DNA of 64,000 bases from Hymenobacter busanensis (GCF_008727865.1 NZ_VTWU01000003.1:62001-126000); one strand, 5' to 3'; counted from the first letter of the stretch, positions 1 through 8,184 are shown. Program-made: numbers and translations. Notes: a model not told the origin generated them from the letters alone.

Positions 1-52
1 TAAACGCATCGAGCCCCGAAACCACAGCAGGTTTCGGGGCTCGATGCGTTTA
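1..52 (-). terminator. Perfect 23-bp hairpin downstream of glyS
   Basis: Positions 1-23 pair without mismatch with 30-52 around a 6-base loop. It lies 18 bases past the glyS stop on the minus strand, so terminator or 3'-end protection is the natural reading. The T-run is weak, and the element may continue beyond the left edge. Confidence 0.7.
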
Positions 53-70
53 GCTGCATGAAAAACCGCT

Positions 71-1582
71 CTACAGCTGCTCGAAAATGCGCGAGAGGCT
101 CACGGCTTCGCCGATGTAGCCGCGCAGCTCGCTGATAGGCATGCGCGTCTGCTCGCGCGAGTCGCGGTGGCGCACCGTCACGGTGTCGTCTTCCAGCGTC
201 TGGTGGTCGACGGCAATGCAGAAAGGCGTGCCGATGAGGTCTTGGCGGGTGTAGCGCGTGCCGATGCTGTCCTTCTCCTCCACCACCAGGCGGAAGTCGT
301 GGCGCAGCGCGTTGTAAATTTCGTTGGCCTTGTCGGGCAGGCCGTCCTTTTTCACCAGCGGGAAAATGGCGGCTTTCACGGGCGCCACGGCCGGGTGCAG
401 CTTCAGGAACTTGCGCGTCTTGGTCTGCTCGCCTTCGGTAATGGTTTCCTCCTGGTAGGCCTGGCAGAGCGTGGCCAGGAACAGACGGTCGGCGCCCACG
501 GAGGTTTCCACCACGTAGGGCACGTAGTTGCCGTAGGGCTTGCCCGTTTCGGGGTTCACGTCGTTGTCGAAGTACTGCTGTTTCTTCCGACTCAGCGTCT
601 GGTGCTGGGTCAGGTCGAAGTCGGAGCGGGAGTGGATACCCTCGATTTCCTTGAAGCCAAAGGGGAATTCGTACTCAATGTCGACGGCGGCCTTGGCGTA
701 GTGGGCCAGCTTGTCGTGGTCGTGAAAGCGCAGCTTCTCGGCGGGCAGGCCCATCACCTCGTGCCAACGGCGGCGCGTGGCTTTCCAGTGCTCATACCAC
801 TCGCCCTCGGTGCCGGGGCGCACGAAGAACTGCATTTCCATCTGCTCGAACTCTCGCATGCGGAAGATGAACTGGCGGGCCACAATCTCGTTGCGGAAGG
901 CCTTGCCGATCTGGGCAATGCCAAACGGCACCTTCTGGCGCGCCGATTTCTGCACGTTCAGGAAGTTGACAAAAATGCCCTGGGCGGTTTCGGGCCGCAG
1001 GTAAATCTGGCTCGAATCTCCGGCTACGGCGCCCACCTGCGTCGAAAACATCAGGTTGAACTGGCGCACATCGGTCCAGTTGGCCGTCTTGGAAATCGGG
1101 CAGAGGATTTTCTCATCGAGAATGAGCTGCTTGACGCCGGCTAGGTCTTCGGCCGTAAGCAGGCGGCCCATTTCAGCCAGCAAGGCGTCGGCGCGGGGCT
1201 TGTCGCCGGCGTTTTCGTACTCGGCGGCTTTCTCCTCGATGAGCACGTCGGCGCGGTAGCGCTTCTTGCTGTCGAGGTTGTCGATGAGCGGGTCGGAAAA
1301 GCCGTCGACGTGGCCGGAGGCTTTCCAGGTGAGCGGGTGCATGAAGATGGCCGCATCGATGCCCACCACGTTCTGGTTGAGCTGCGTCATGGCCTTCCAC
1401 CACAGTTGCTTGAGGTTATTTTTCAGCTCCACGCCGTTGGGGCCGTAGTCGTACACGGCGGCCAGGCCGTCGTAGATTTCGGAGGAGGGGAACACGAAGC
1501 CGTATTCCTTGGCGTGCGACACGATATCGGCCAGCGTATTTTCGGCCGTATTGGCGGCGGTTTTCTGCGCGGGGTTGCTCAT
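71..1582 (-). CDS. glyS: Glycyl-tRNA synthetase (class II, single-chain type)
   Basis: Charges tRNA-Gly with glycine in the cytoplasm. The 503-residue protein has the layout of the alpha2-type (eukaryote/archaea-like) GlyRS rather than the split GlyQ/GlyS type: an N-terminal GFVFPSSEIY segment near residue 28, the class II core around RPETAQGIF (near 197) and GKAFRNEI (near 227), and a C-terminal anticodon-binding domain starting near KLHPAVAPVK. Length is normal. The ATG is the only plausible start because the next Met is in the catalytic fold. A TACTTTTG -7 element lies only 8 bases upstream of it (1590-1597), so the message may be nearly leaderless. It is transcribed away from the candidate origin to its right. 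Confidence 0.97.
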   Translation of the reverse strand: MSNPAQKTAANTAENTLADIVSHAKEYGFVFPSSEIYDGLAAVYDYGPNGVELKNNLKQLWWKAMTQLNQNVVGIDAAIFMHPLTWKASGHVDGFSDPLIDNLDSKKRYRADVLIEEKAAEYENAGDKPRADALLAEMGRLLTAEDLAGVKQLILDEKILCPISKTANWTDVRQFNLMFSTQVGAVAGDSSQIYLRPETAQGIFVNFLNVQKSARQKVPFGIAQIGKAFRNEIVARQFIFRMREFEQMEMQFFVRPGTEGEWYEHWKATRRRWHEVMGLPAEKLRFHDHDKLAHYAKAAVDIEYEFPFGFKEIEGIHSRSDFDLTQHQTLSRKKQQYFDNDVNPETGKPYGNYVPYVVETSVGADRLFLATLCQAYQEETITEGEQTKTRKFLKLHPAVAPVKAAIFPLVKKDGLPDKANEIYNALRHDFRLVVEEKDSIGTRYTRQDLIGTPFCIAVDHQTLEDDTVTVRHRDSREQTRMPISELRGYIGEAVSLSRIFEQL

Positions 1583-1589
1583 AGTGAGG

Positions 1590-1597
1590 CAAAAGTA
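1590..1597 (-). promoter_or_regulatory. -7 element (TACTTTTG) for glyS
   Basis: Matches the Bacteroidota TAnnTTTG -7 consensus. It ends 7 bases before the glyS ATG, leaving almost no 5' leader. No clear TTG -33 element is at the usual spacing. Confidence 0.45.
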
Positions 1598-1703
1598 CGG
1601 CTTCCGCCAAAAGCCTGCGCACTAAACTTTTTATAGAAGCAATGGTACAAGGCCTGTGCTTGCAGCACGGTCGAGCCCCGGTTCGGATAACAATTTCATA
1701 ATC

Positions 1704-1733
1704 TTGCGCCCCCCTGGTGCTGCAGTACTTTTG
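1704..1733 (+). promoter_or_regulatory. Bacteroidota-type promoter of the phosphate transporter
   Basis: TTG at 1704-1706, a 19-base spacer, then TACTTTTG at 1726-1733. This fits the -33/-7 promoter class of Bacteroidota and lies 35 bases before the ATG of the PiT gene. Confidence 0.6.
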
Positions 1734-1768
1734 GCCGGCCTAACTTTTGCTCACCTAATTTCCCCTAT

Positions 1769-3169
1769 ATGTTTGGCTTAGAGCCTCAAGTGCTCCTGCT
1801 GCTGCTGGTGTGCCTGGTTGCTGCTTGCGCGTTCGAATTCGTCAACGGCTTCCACGACACCGCCAACGCGGTAGCAACCGTCATTTACACCAATACCCTG
1901 CGGCCGTGGGTAGCCGTGGTGTGGTCGGCGTTCTGGAACTTCATCGGCGTGTTTGGCGGCGGCATCACCGTGGCCATGGGCATCGTGTACCTGCTGCCCG
2001 TCGAGAGTCTGGTCGATCAGAACATCTACCACGGCATTGCCATGGTGGGCGCCCTCATTCTGGCGGCCATCATCTGGAACGTGGGCACGTGGTACTACGG
2101 CATTCCAGCTTCCTCGTCGCACGCGCTCATCGGCTCCATTCTGGGCGTGGGCATTGCCTACTCGCTGCTGCCCGACTCGGGCGGCGCGGCCGTGAACTGG
2201 AGCAAAGCCACCGAAACCGGCATTGCGCTGCTGGTAGGCCCGTTGTTCGGCTTCACGCTCACCATCATCCTGATGTTTGTGCTCAAGCGCTTCGTGCGCA
2301 ACAAGGCCATCTTCAAGGAGCCGCACAAGCGCAAGCCCCCACCCCTCTGGATTCGCCTGATTCTGATTGGCACCTGCACGGCCGTGAGCTACTTCCACGG
2401 CTCTAACGACGGCCAGAAAGGCGTGGGCCTGGTGATGCTGATCCTCATCGGCATCGTACCCTTCAAATTTGCCCTCGACGAGTCGAAAAACCCGCTGGAC
2501 ATGCGCGGTTCGCTGGCGCAGGTAGAGCTGGTGATGGGCCGCGTAAATGCCGCCGAGCTGGCTCCCGACGAGCAAAAAGCCCTGGCTGAAATCAAAACGC
2601 AGACCAACAGCCTCGACCAGATTTTTGCGGGCAAAACCTACGTTAAAGAACTGCCCGAGGCCGACCGTTTCCGCATCCGCAAGGCCATTCTGCTGGTTTA
2701 CAACCGGGCCAAGAAAATCATGGGCAGCGAACGGGTCAGCCTCAGCCCGCAAGACCGCTCGGCCTACGAAAATGCCATCAAAAACATGCGCTCCTTCACC
2801 GACTACGCTCCGTGGGAAGTGTTGCTGATGGTGTCGTTGTCGCTGGCCGTGGGTACCATGGTGGGCTGGCAGCGCATCGTCAAAACCATTGGCGAGCGAA
2901 TCGGCAAAGAACACCTGACATATGCCCAAGGGGCCTCGTCGGAACTGGTGGCAGCGGCGATGATTGGGGCTAGCACCCAACTCGGCCTGCCGTCGTCCAC
3001 CACGCACGTGCTGTCGTCGGCCATTGCGGGCTCCATGGTGGCCAACCGCGGCATTCGCAACCTAAACCCGCAGATGGTGCGCAACATTGCCCTGGCCTGG
3101 GTGCTTACGTTGCCCGTTACGATGGTGCTGGCGGGCGTGCTGTTTCTGCTGTTTCGCACGCTCATGTAG
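1769..3169 (+). CDS. pitA: Inorganic phosphate transporter, PiT family
   Basis: Cation-coupled low-affinity phosphate uptake across the inner membrane. The 466-residue protein has both PiT half-repeats: NGFHDTANAVA at residues 26-36 and HGSNDGQKGVG near 210, plus the C-terminal GLPSSTTHVLSSA segment near 405. About ten hydrophobic helices are visible. A charged stretch of about 100 residues (roughly 245-345) separates the halves, as in many Bacteroidota PiT proteins, and probably sits in the cytoplasm. It has its own promoter and a strong terminator, so it is monocistronic. No phosphate-specific regulator or PhoU-like gene is adjacent. Confidence 0.93.
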   Translation: MFGLEPQVLLLLLVCLVAACAFEFVNGFHDTANAVATVIYTNTLRPWVAVVWSAFWNFIGVFGGGITVAMGIVYLLPVESLVDQNIYHGIAMVGALILAAIIWNVGTWYYGIPASSSHALIGSILGVGIAYSLLPDSGGAAVNWSKATETGIALLVGPLFGFTLTIILMFVLKRFVRNKAIFKEPHKRKPPPLWIRLILIGTCTAVSYFHGSNDGQKGVGLVMLILIGIVPFKFALDESKNPLDMRGSLAQVELVMGRVNAAELAPDEQKALAEIKTQTNSLDQIFAGKTYVKELPEADRFRIRKAILLVYNRAKKIMGSERVSLSPQDRSAYENAIKNMRSFTDYAPWEVLLMVSLSLAVGTMVGWQRIVKTIGERIGKEHLTYAQGASSELVAAAMIGASTQLGLPSSTTHVLSSAIAGSMVANRGIRNLNPQMVRNIALAWVLTLPVTMVLAGVLFLLFRTLM

Positions 3170-3195
3170 TGCCCCTACCCTTCTTGATTAGGCAC

Positions 3196-3227
3196 AAAAA
3201 AGCCGCTCCTGCTGGGGCGGCTTTTTT
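3196..3227 (+). terminator. Rho-independent terminator after the PiT gene
   Basis: An 11-bp stem (3196-3206 with 3217-3227) of the A6-GCCGC/GCGGC-T6 type. The flanking A and T runs allow it to work on both strands. Confidence 0.85.
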
Positions 3228-3319
3228 GTTTGCGCTGAGGCGATTCAACCAACCGCCTTATACGGAAAGTTGGCTTATTCCGGTTGCAATTGCACCTCTC
3301 TATCTTTGCTTTCAAGCAC

Positions 3320-3362
3320 TTATCCACTTATCAACAGGCAAAAACCGCTGTTTTGTGGAAAA
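3320..3362. other. Small DnaA-box-like cluster
   Basis: TTATCCACT (3320-3328) and TTATCAACA (3328-3336) each differ by one base from TTWTNCACA. TGTGGAAAA (3354-3362) is an exact match on the reverse strand. The cluster lies in a gene-free gap between the PiT terminator and a convergent gene, 1.2 kb from the main candidate origin. Confidence 0.4.
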
Positions 3363-3370
3363 CCTTGGCT

Positions 3371-3850
3371 TTAAGCCGGCCATTGCACTTCGAGGTCGTC
3401 GTTTATGAACACTCCGAAATTGACGAACTGCAGTTGGTCTTCGTCAAAGTAAAGGTCAATCATTTCCTTCTCGTACGAGAGGCGCACCTCGCCGGTATCC
3501 ACCTTCTCAATCTCGGGCTGCTGGTGGCCGTGGCGCTTCATCAAGGCCTGGATTTCCTCCAGCGACTTGCCCTGAATCGGCTCGCCGTAGAGGCTCATGC
3601 CGGGGTGGTCGGTTTCGATGCAGGAGAGACGGTAGTCGTCTTCGCGGTCGAAGTAAAGCGAGTAGCCTTCTTCGAGGTAGTTCCAGGCTTGGTGCTCAAA
3701 CTCGTCGTCGTCTTCCGACTCCTCGATTTCCTCCGGCTCACCCATCAGGGCGCGCACTTCGTCCATCTTGGCGCCGAACTTGAGCGGGCCCATGCCCTGG
3801 CCCAATACGATTTCGTTTTCTTCGGTGCTGCGGGGTTGGGGCGTGTTCAT
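3371..3850 (-). CDS. Acidic conserved hypothetical protein
   Basis: A 159-residue, strongly acidic soluble protein with no signal peptide or membrane segment. Near residue 18 it has GQGMGPLKFGAKMDEVRAL followed by MGEP, the shape of a G-x-x-M-x-E-V-x-x-L-x-G-x-P turn-helix motif. A related helix (GKSLEEIQALM) recurs near residue 93. The run EESEDDDEFEH near 43 is a low-complexity acidic linker. I do not recognise a named family. A TACCTTTA element (3882-3889, minus strand) is a one-mismatch -7 candidate upstream. It may be a small immunity-like or adaptor protein, but nothing nearby supports a specific role. Confidence 0.75.
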   Translation of the reverse strand: MNTPQPRSTEENEIVLGQGMGPLKFGAKMDEVRALMGEPEEIEESEDDDEFEHQAWNYLEEGYSLYFDREDDYRLSCIETDHPGMSLYGEPIQGKSLEEIQALMKRHGHQQPEIEKVDTGEVRLSYEKEMIDLYFDEDQLQFVNFGVFINDDLEVQWPA

Positions 3851-3984
3851 GTTGCGTGGTCGTAGGGGGTTGATGGCGGGGTAAAGGTATGCGTTCGGTT
3901 GCCTGATACCAGTTTTCCGTTGCCGGTTGTCAGTTGTGCGTTATCAGAATGGTCTGGCACGAACTGGCAACCCCAACTGGTAGC

Positions 3985-4476
3985 TCATTTGCCGTAGCGC
4001 TCCACGAAGCGGGTCTTCTGCGCAACATAGTCGGGGTGGTGCTGGGCCTCGTCCCATTTGGCTTTAAAAATGGCTGCCGCTTCGGCTTTCGCGGGGTCTT
4101 CGGGGCTGCGCGGCAGCTCGGGCCGGCCATGGGCGCCGCTTTGGCCCTTCTTGTCTTCGGGCACGGGGCCGGCGTACTTCTTGCCGCCGCGGTGGTTTGC
4201 GTAGCGCCTAGCCCGCGTAAAGCCCATTTGCAGGAACTTCCGGGCCATGTCGGCCCCCACGAAATCTTCGGCCTTCAGGTAATCCAGAAACTGCTGGTAA
4301 ATGGTTTCCGACGATTGCCGGGCCAGCTCGGGCGTGCGGAAGCGCCAATGCGGCAGGATTTCGCCCTTGTAGGGCTGCACCAGCAACACGCCCTGCTCGC
4401 CTTTGCCCACGCGGTACAGCTCGGGGTGCTGGCGAAAGTCAACGTGGCGAAAGTCGAGGTTGTAGTCAAACGGCAT
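3985..4476 (-). CDS. DUF4385 family protein
   Basis: A 163-residue cytoplasmic protein of unknown function. It carries the features I know for DUF4385: an N-terminal LDFRHVDFRQHPELYRVGKG block, GEILPHWRFRTP, DMARKFLQMGFTRARRYANH, and PVPEDKKGQSGAHGRPEL. I chose the ATG at 4476 because the homologous block begins there. The frame stays open upstream to 4581, but that part is arginine- and glycine-rich and not family-like. It lies between the candidate origin and the acidic hypothetical gene and is separated from the origin region by a hairpin at 4561-4607. Confidence 0.88.
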   Translation of the reverse strand: MPFDYNLDFRHVDFRQHPELYRVGKGEQGVLLVQPYKGEILPHWRFRTPELARQSSETIYQQFLDYLKAEDFVGADMARKFLQMGFTRARRYANHRGGKKYAGPVPEDKKGQSGAHGRPELPRSPEDPAKAEAAAIFKAKWDEAQHHPDYVAQKTRFVERYGK

Positions 4477-4560
4477 AGGCAAGGGCAACGAGCAGCCCGC
4501 ATATACGAAACCCCGACCCGAAAAGTGACTTTTTCCACGGGCTGGGGTGTGGAAAGGTGG

Positions 4561-4607
4561 AAAAAAGCCGCCGCGGTGCACTGGCAGCGCGCCGCCGCGG
4601 CTTTTTT
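4561..4607. terminator. Bidirectional terminator-like hairpin left of the candidate origin
   Basis: A6-GCCGC (4561-4571) pairs with GCGGC-T6 (4597-4607) around a 25-base loop. No gene ends here, so it may shield the gene-free segment to its right from transcription. Confidence 0.55.
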
Positions 4608-4718
4608 CCGGGCGCAGCTCTTTTCTGGGTTGCGCGCTTTCCGACCACCCTTCTTCTGCTCGGCTCCGGGCGTTTCCCAGACCGGGAATTTTTCATCCGG
4701 CCGAGTTTTCCACCTGCC

Positions 4719-4760
4719 TAATAACTTTTCATTAAATAAAATTTTAAGAAATTCTTTTTG
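4719..4760. other. A/T-rich tract, candidate DNA-unwinding element
   Basis: 37 of 42 bases are A or T in a sequence that is otherwise strongly GC-rich. It directly precedes the densest part of the DnaA-box-like cluster, which begins 26 bases to the right. Confidence 0.55.
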
Positions 4761-4785
4761 TCCCCCGTCGTAGAGTGCGTTGATA

Positions 4786-5113
4786 AGTGGATAAAAAACG
4801 GGGTTATACACACGGCTTGATAACATGTGTACAAGAACGGGTTTATGCACCGACTATCAACAGGGTATGTGTATTACATAGGTATGAATACCAGTGAATT
4901 AATAGATTTTTTCACAATCCACAGGCTTGTGCACAGCCACTGAAATACACATACCTCAGCAGCGTGGATAAGGGATGAATCGGGGGAAAGTTGTCCACGC
5001 TTGTGCACAGCCTTCAGGCACTGATAGCGGCTGCAAACGGCCAAAAAAACTTGTCCCCTATTTCTCCACGGCCGTCCACACGTTATCCGTCGATTATCCA
5101 CAGGTTATCCGCA
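4786..5113. other. oriC: Candidate chromosomal replication origin (DnaA-box cluster)
   Basis: Two exact DnaA boxes are present: TTATACACA at 4804-4812 and TTATCCACA at 5094-5102. Eight one-mismatch boxes relative to TTWTNCACA begin at 4786, 4826, 4843, 4868, 4927, 4963, 5001 and 5105, on both strands; two of them are the partly palindromic TTGTGCACA. Further one-mismatch copies lie at 4531, 4548 and 4706. The segment has no convincing gene from 4477 to 5266, borders an A/T-rich tract (4719-4760) and is bracketed by hairpins at 4561-4607 and 5221-5251. Against it: dnaA is not in the window, and genes from 5.3 to 18 kb all run toward it. The identification is inference from motif clustering. 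Confidence 0.65.
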
Positions 5114-5220
5114 GGTTAGGGGAAAAGCCCGAAACGATGGAAAAACAGCGCTGTTGATAACGCGTAACCAATCTGATTATCAGGCGGAAGTTACTTCCTG
5201 CACCGGCTTTGGAACGCAAA

Positions 5221-5251
5221 AAAGCCCCGCCACTTCGCGTGACGGGGCTTT
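5221..5251 (-). terminator. Terminator of the Ig-like lipoprotein gene
   Basis: A 13-bp stem with one mismatch (5221-5233 with 5239-5251). The minus strand runs into T6 after it, just past the stop at 5267. Confidence 0.8.
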
Positions 5252-5266
5252 AGCTAAATGTGTGGC

Positions 5267-6883
5267 TTAAAAAGCGAGTACCAGGTTCTCTATGTCCCAG
5301 TTGGCGCGCACCTGCTGCTGCTGCGGAAACAGGTATACGGGCTCGGGCGGTACCCGCAGCTTTGGGTCGCCCCCGCGCCACCGGCCGTCGTTGTCGGCGT
5401 CGATGAGGGCGCGCAGGCGGTAGTTACCGGGGGCCAGATTATCGAAGCGGAACGTGCGCGGGCTTTGCAGCGTGGTTATCACCTGGTAATTCTGATCGAG
5501 CAACTGCAGCTCAAACCGCTTGGCCGTGGTTTGCACCGTGCCCGAAAGGCTGCCGGTGGTCGATTCTTCGGTGACGAGCAGCCGCACCGGGCGCAGGCCC
5601 AGCGGCTGCCCGCTAACGGGAACGATGGCCGTGCTATCGGGCACAAACGTGACGACGCGGCGGGCCTTGGTATTCACGTTGATGGTCAACAGCCGCCGAT
5701 CGGGGCTCAGGAACGCATCGGCAGGGCTGCGCAGCGGGCGGCGAGAGGTCGAGTCCTCGACCAGCGTACCCACCGGCTTGCTAGGCGCCAGTTGCACCGG
5801 TTCGTTGAATTGCAGGCGCAGCTGCCCGTTGCGGTAAATGCTGCGCGGGGTTTCGACGACGGTATACTGCGGCCCGCGGCGTTTGGGCTCTTGCCCGTCG
5901 AACTTCACGTTCACGGTGTCGCGGCCCACGTTGCCCACACTATCGGTAGCGGCCAGTACGTAGCGGCCCGCTCCCAGCAGCGGCGTGCGTTGCAGCACGG
6001 CGGTGCGGCCGTTTTCGGCCAGGAACGTAGCGGCCACGAGGGCCGGATTGACCGGCTGGCCCAGCGCAGTGAGAGTAAGCTGCCGCAGGCCTTCGTTGTA
6101 GCTGATGCGAAATTGCTGGGTGTTGCCCTGCTGGCTCAGAATAAGCGGGCGGCGCGAGTCGGGGCGTACCGAGCGCAGCACCAGCGAATCGAGGCCGCGG
6201 CGGATTAGCACGGGCTCGGGCAGGTAGGCAATGCGCTCGGGCTCGTCGAAGCGGCTGTTCTGGTTTTTGTCGACCAGCGCGTAGAGGCGGTAGCGGCCCT
6301 CGCGCAGGTTGCGCAGCCGAAACGTGCCGGCTTTGTCGGTGCGGCCGGCGTAGAACGGGCGGCTGCGCTTCACGTCGGCGGTATCGTCGGCGGGGTACAG
6401 CGCAACCAGAGCTTCCGCTTCGGGCTGCCCGTTGAGTAGCTGCGTGACGGAACCCGCTACCGAGCCTGAGTCCAGGGCCGCGCCGGTGCTGAAGGCCACC
6501 ACCACTTCGGCGGCTTTGTTGCTTTCGGTGATGTCGGAAATCGATTCGCCGAAATTGAACACATAGGTGGTATTCTCGGCAAACGGCTTCTCGAAGCGCA
6601 GCTCAATGGCGTTGCGCTCCTCGCGCACCTTGTAGCGGTTGTCGTCGGCCAAGGAAGGCGTCACGAGCAGATTTTTGCTTAGCTCTTTCACCTGCACTTG
6701 CTCCGAAAACTCCAGCCGCAGGGTTTGGCCAGCCACGCGGGTAGCGCCGTTTTTGGGCTCGGTACTCACCAGCGTGGGCGCCACGGTGTCGCGGGCGCCG
6801 CCTTCGGGCGAGCTGATGGCCGCGCATCCGGCCAACCACAACCCGGCCGGCAGGCACCATAGCAGACTAACGCGAACGGACAT
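5267..6883 (-). CDS. Ig-like (Big_5-type) domain lipoprotein
   Basis: A 538-residue predicted lipoprotein. From the ATG at 6883 the signal peptide ends in LWLAGC with the lipid-bearing Cys at about 20. The N-terminal domain (about 31-135) reads as a bacterial Ig-like fold: APTLVSTEPKNGA, LRLEFSEQV, YVFNFGESI. The middle has a carboxypeptidase-regulatory-like module around DKAGTFRLRNLREGRYRLYAL, and a similar LAPGNYRLRALIDADNDGRW segment lies near the C terminus. These suggest an outer-membrane or periplasmic structural protein rather than an enzyme. Its start overlaps the end of the upstream small membrane gene by 17 bases, so the two are probably translationally coupled. The frame is open further upstream, but the lipobox decides the start. 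Confidence 0.85.
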   Translation of the reverse strand: MSVRVSLLWCLPAGLWLAGCAAISSPEGGARDTVAPTLVSTEPKNGATRVAGQTLRLEFSEQVQVKELSKNLLVTPSLADDNRYKVREERNAIELRFEKPFAENTTYVFNFGESISDITESNKAAEVVVAFSTGAALDSGSVAGSVTQLLNGQPEAEALVALYPADDTADVKRSRPFYAGRTDKAGTFRLRNLREGRYRLYALVDKNQNSRFDEPERIAYLPEPVLIRRGLDSLVLRSVRPDSRRPLILSQQGNTQQFRISYNEGLRQLTLTALGQPVNPALVAATFLAENGRTAVLQRTPLLGAGRYVLAATDSVGNVGRDTVNVKFDGQEPKRRGPQYTVVETPRSIYRNGQLRLQFNEPVQLAPSKPVGTLVEDSTSRRPLRSPADAFLSPDRRLLTINVNTKARRVVTFVPDSTAIVPVSGQPLGLRPVRLLVTEESTTGSLSGTVQTTAKRFELQLLDQNYQVITTLQSPRTFRFDNLAPGNYRLRALIDADNDGRWRGGDPKLRVPPEPVYLFPQQQQVRANWDIENLVLAF

Positions 6884-7151
6884 TGTAGAGCAGTAAAGTG
6901 GAAAGCGTGATGAGGGCGCAGGCGCCCACAATAATCCAGCGGGTGCGCGGACGCAGAGGCGTTTCCGGGGCGTCGGGCACAAGGCTGGCCGCCGCGGCCT
7001 GCACCGAATCGGGCCGCACCACGCCGGGCGCTACCGCCACCGAATCGGGCCGCGCCGTTGGGGTTTGCGCCATTGCCGGCGCGCCGCGGCCCAGCACCAA
7101 CGCGGCGCTCAGGCACACGGCCGACCAGGCTAAAGCGTAACGAAACGGCAT
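6867..7151 (-). CDS. Small secreted/membrane-anchored hypothetical protein
   Basis: A 94-residue protein with an N-terminal signal peptide (hydrophobic core about 8-20, likely cleavage after APAMA), a proline- and alanine-rich middle, and a C-terminal membrane helix (about 72-89, WIIVGACALITLSTLLLY) followed by a short basic tail. I recognise no family. It overlaps the lipoprotein gene by 17 bases and is therefore probably its operon partner. It could be a membrane tether or small assembly factor, but the sequence does not tell. Confidence 0.7.
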   Translation of the reverse strand: MPFRYALAWSAVCLSAALVLGRGAPAMAQTPTARPDSVAVAPGVVRPDSVQAAAASLVPDAPETPLRPRTRWIIVGACALITLSTLLLYNVRSR

Positions 7152-7196
7152 AGGCGCAACATAACAAACGCAAAAGTAGCAGTTGCGGAGGCGCTC

Positions 7197-8111
7197 CTAC
7201 CCTTTCGCAGAGGCCGCAGCGGTTTTGCCCGCTACGTAAATCAGGCTGGAATATTGCCCGCCGTGCTGCGCCGCCTGTTGGTTGGACTTGTAGCCGGCTT
7301 TGAACGCGGCCAGCAAACCGGCGTCGCGCTCGGCGCGGTACCGCTCGCTGAGCATGCTCACGTAGTAGGCATCGAGCACCAGCGGCAGGGTGTGGCGCAC
7401 CTGCATGCGGTGCTTGCGCAGCAGCTTGCCGATGGTTTGGGGCGTGAAGTGGTAGAGGTGGCGCGGCACGTCGTAGGCGGCCCATTGCTCGCGGTAATAC
7501 TGCGCGTCGGGGCTTTCGGCGTTGGGCACGGCAATGATGAGCACGCCGTCGGGCTTGAGGAGCTGGGTGAGCTGCGCCAGCGTTTCGTTGAGCGTGTGCA
7601 CGTGCTCCAGTACGTGCCAGAGCGTAATGGCATCGAACGAGCCGGGGGCGAACTGGCCGAGGTCGTGGGCACCGATGGGTTGACCGGTGCGCTGCCGGGC
7701 CTGCTCGCGGGCCACGTCGCTGGGCTCGATGCCCGATACCTGCCAGCCGACTTTCTGGCAGGCTTCCAAAAAGTAGCCAGTGCCGCAGCCGTAGTCGAGC
7801 AGGTAGCCGCGACGGGGCGCCATTTTGTTTACCAGCTTCACCTTGTGGCGCATGGTGTAGAGCCGTGCCAGTTGGTAGAGCTTGTTGGTGAGGCCCTTGC
7901 TGGTGTCGGAGTGCGACACGTAGTCCTCACTTTCGTAGTAGCGGCCAATGCTCTGGGCGTCGGGGCGCGGGTTGGTGAGCTGAAAGCCGCAGCTCGTGCA
8001 CTGCACGATGGCGAAGCTCTCGTGGCTGACGGAATAGTCTTCGACCACCATTTTGGGGCGGAAGTCGCTTTTCCCGCACACCGGGCACTGTTCAACGCGT
8101 TCGTAGGACAC
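7197..8111 (-). CDS. Class I SAM-dependent methyltransferase with N-terminal zinc ribbon
   Basis: A 304-residue protein if it starts at the GTG at 8111. The N terminus has a CPVC...CTSC zinc ribbon (about 8-41), followed by the SAM-binding motif LLDYGCGTGYF (about 104-114), GIEPSD, and LWHVLEHV with the LLKPDGVLIIAVPN strand. This matches Methyltransf_23-type enzymes often found with cell-surface glycan or secondary-product genes; the substrate cannot be read. The open frame extends to an ATG at 8252, but that stretch is not conserved-looking and contains the -7 element TATTTTTG (8177-8184), so I start downstream at GTG (TTG at 8117 is an alternative). Confidence 0.88.
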   Translation of the reverse strand: MSYERVEQCPVCGKSDFRPKMVVEDYSVSHESFAIVQCTSCGFQLTNPRPDAQSIGRYYESEDYVSHSDTSKGLTNKLYQLARLYTMRHKVKLVNKMAPRRGYLLDYGCGTGYFLEACQKVGWQVSGIEPSDVAREQARQRTGQPIGAHDLGQFAPGSFDAITLWHVLEHVHTLNETLAQLTQLLKPDGVLIIAVPNAESPDAQYYREQWAAYDVPRHLYHFTPQTIGKLLRKHRMQVRHTLPLVLDAYYVSMLSERYRAERDAGLLAAFKAGYKSNQQAAQHGGQYSSLIYVAGKTAAASAKG

Positions 8112-8176
8112 CAACAAGCAATTCAGACGGCAAACAAAAAACAGCCGAACGCGGGCGCCGGCTGCGACTACAGCTA

Positions 8177-8184
8177 CAAAAATA
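8177..8184 (-). promoter_or_regulatory. -7 element (TATTTTTG) for the methyltransferase gene
   Basis: Matches TAnnTTTG and lies about 60 bases before the proposed GTG start. It argues against the more distal ATG. No -33 TTG is at ideal spacing. Confidence 0.4.

Noticed and set aside
3371-4476. Toxin-immunity pair near the candidate origin
   Set aside because: Neither small gene carries toxin or immunity motifs, and DUF4385 is a known, widely distributed cytoplasmic family.
4275-4850. 191-codon open frame in the candidate origin region
   Set aside because: It overlaps DUF4385 in another frame and crosses DnaA boxes and the A/T tract; composition is not coding-like.
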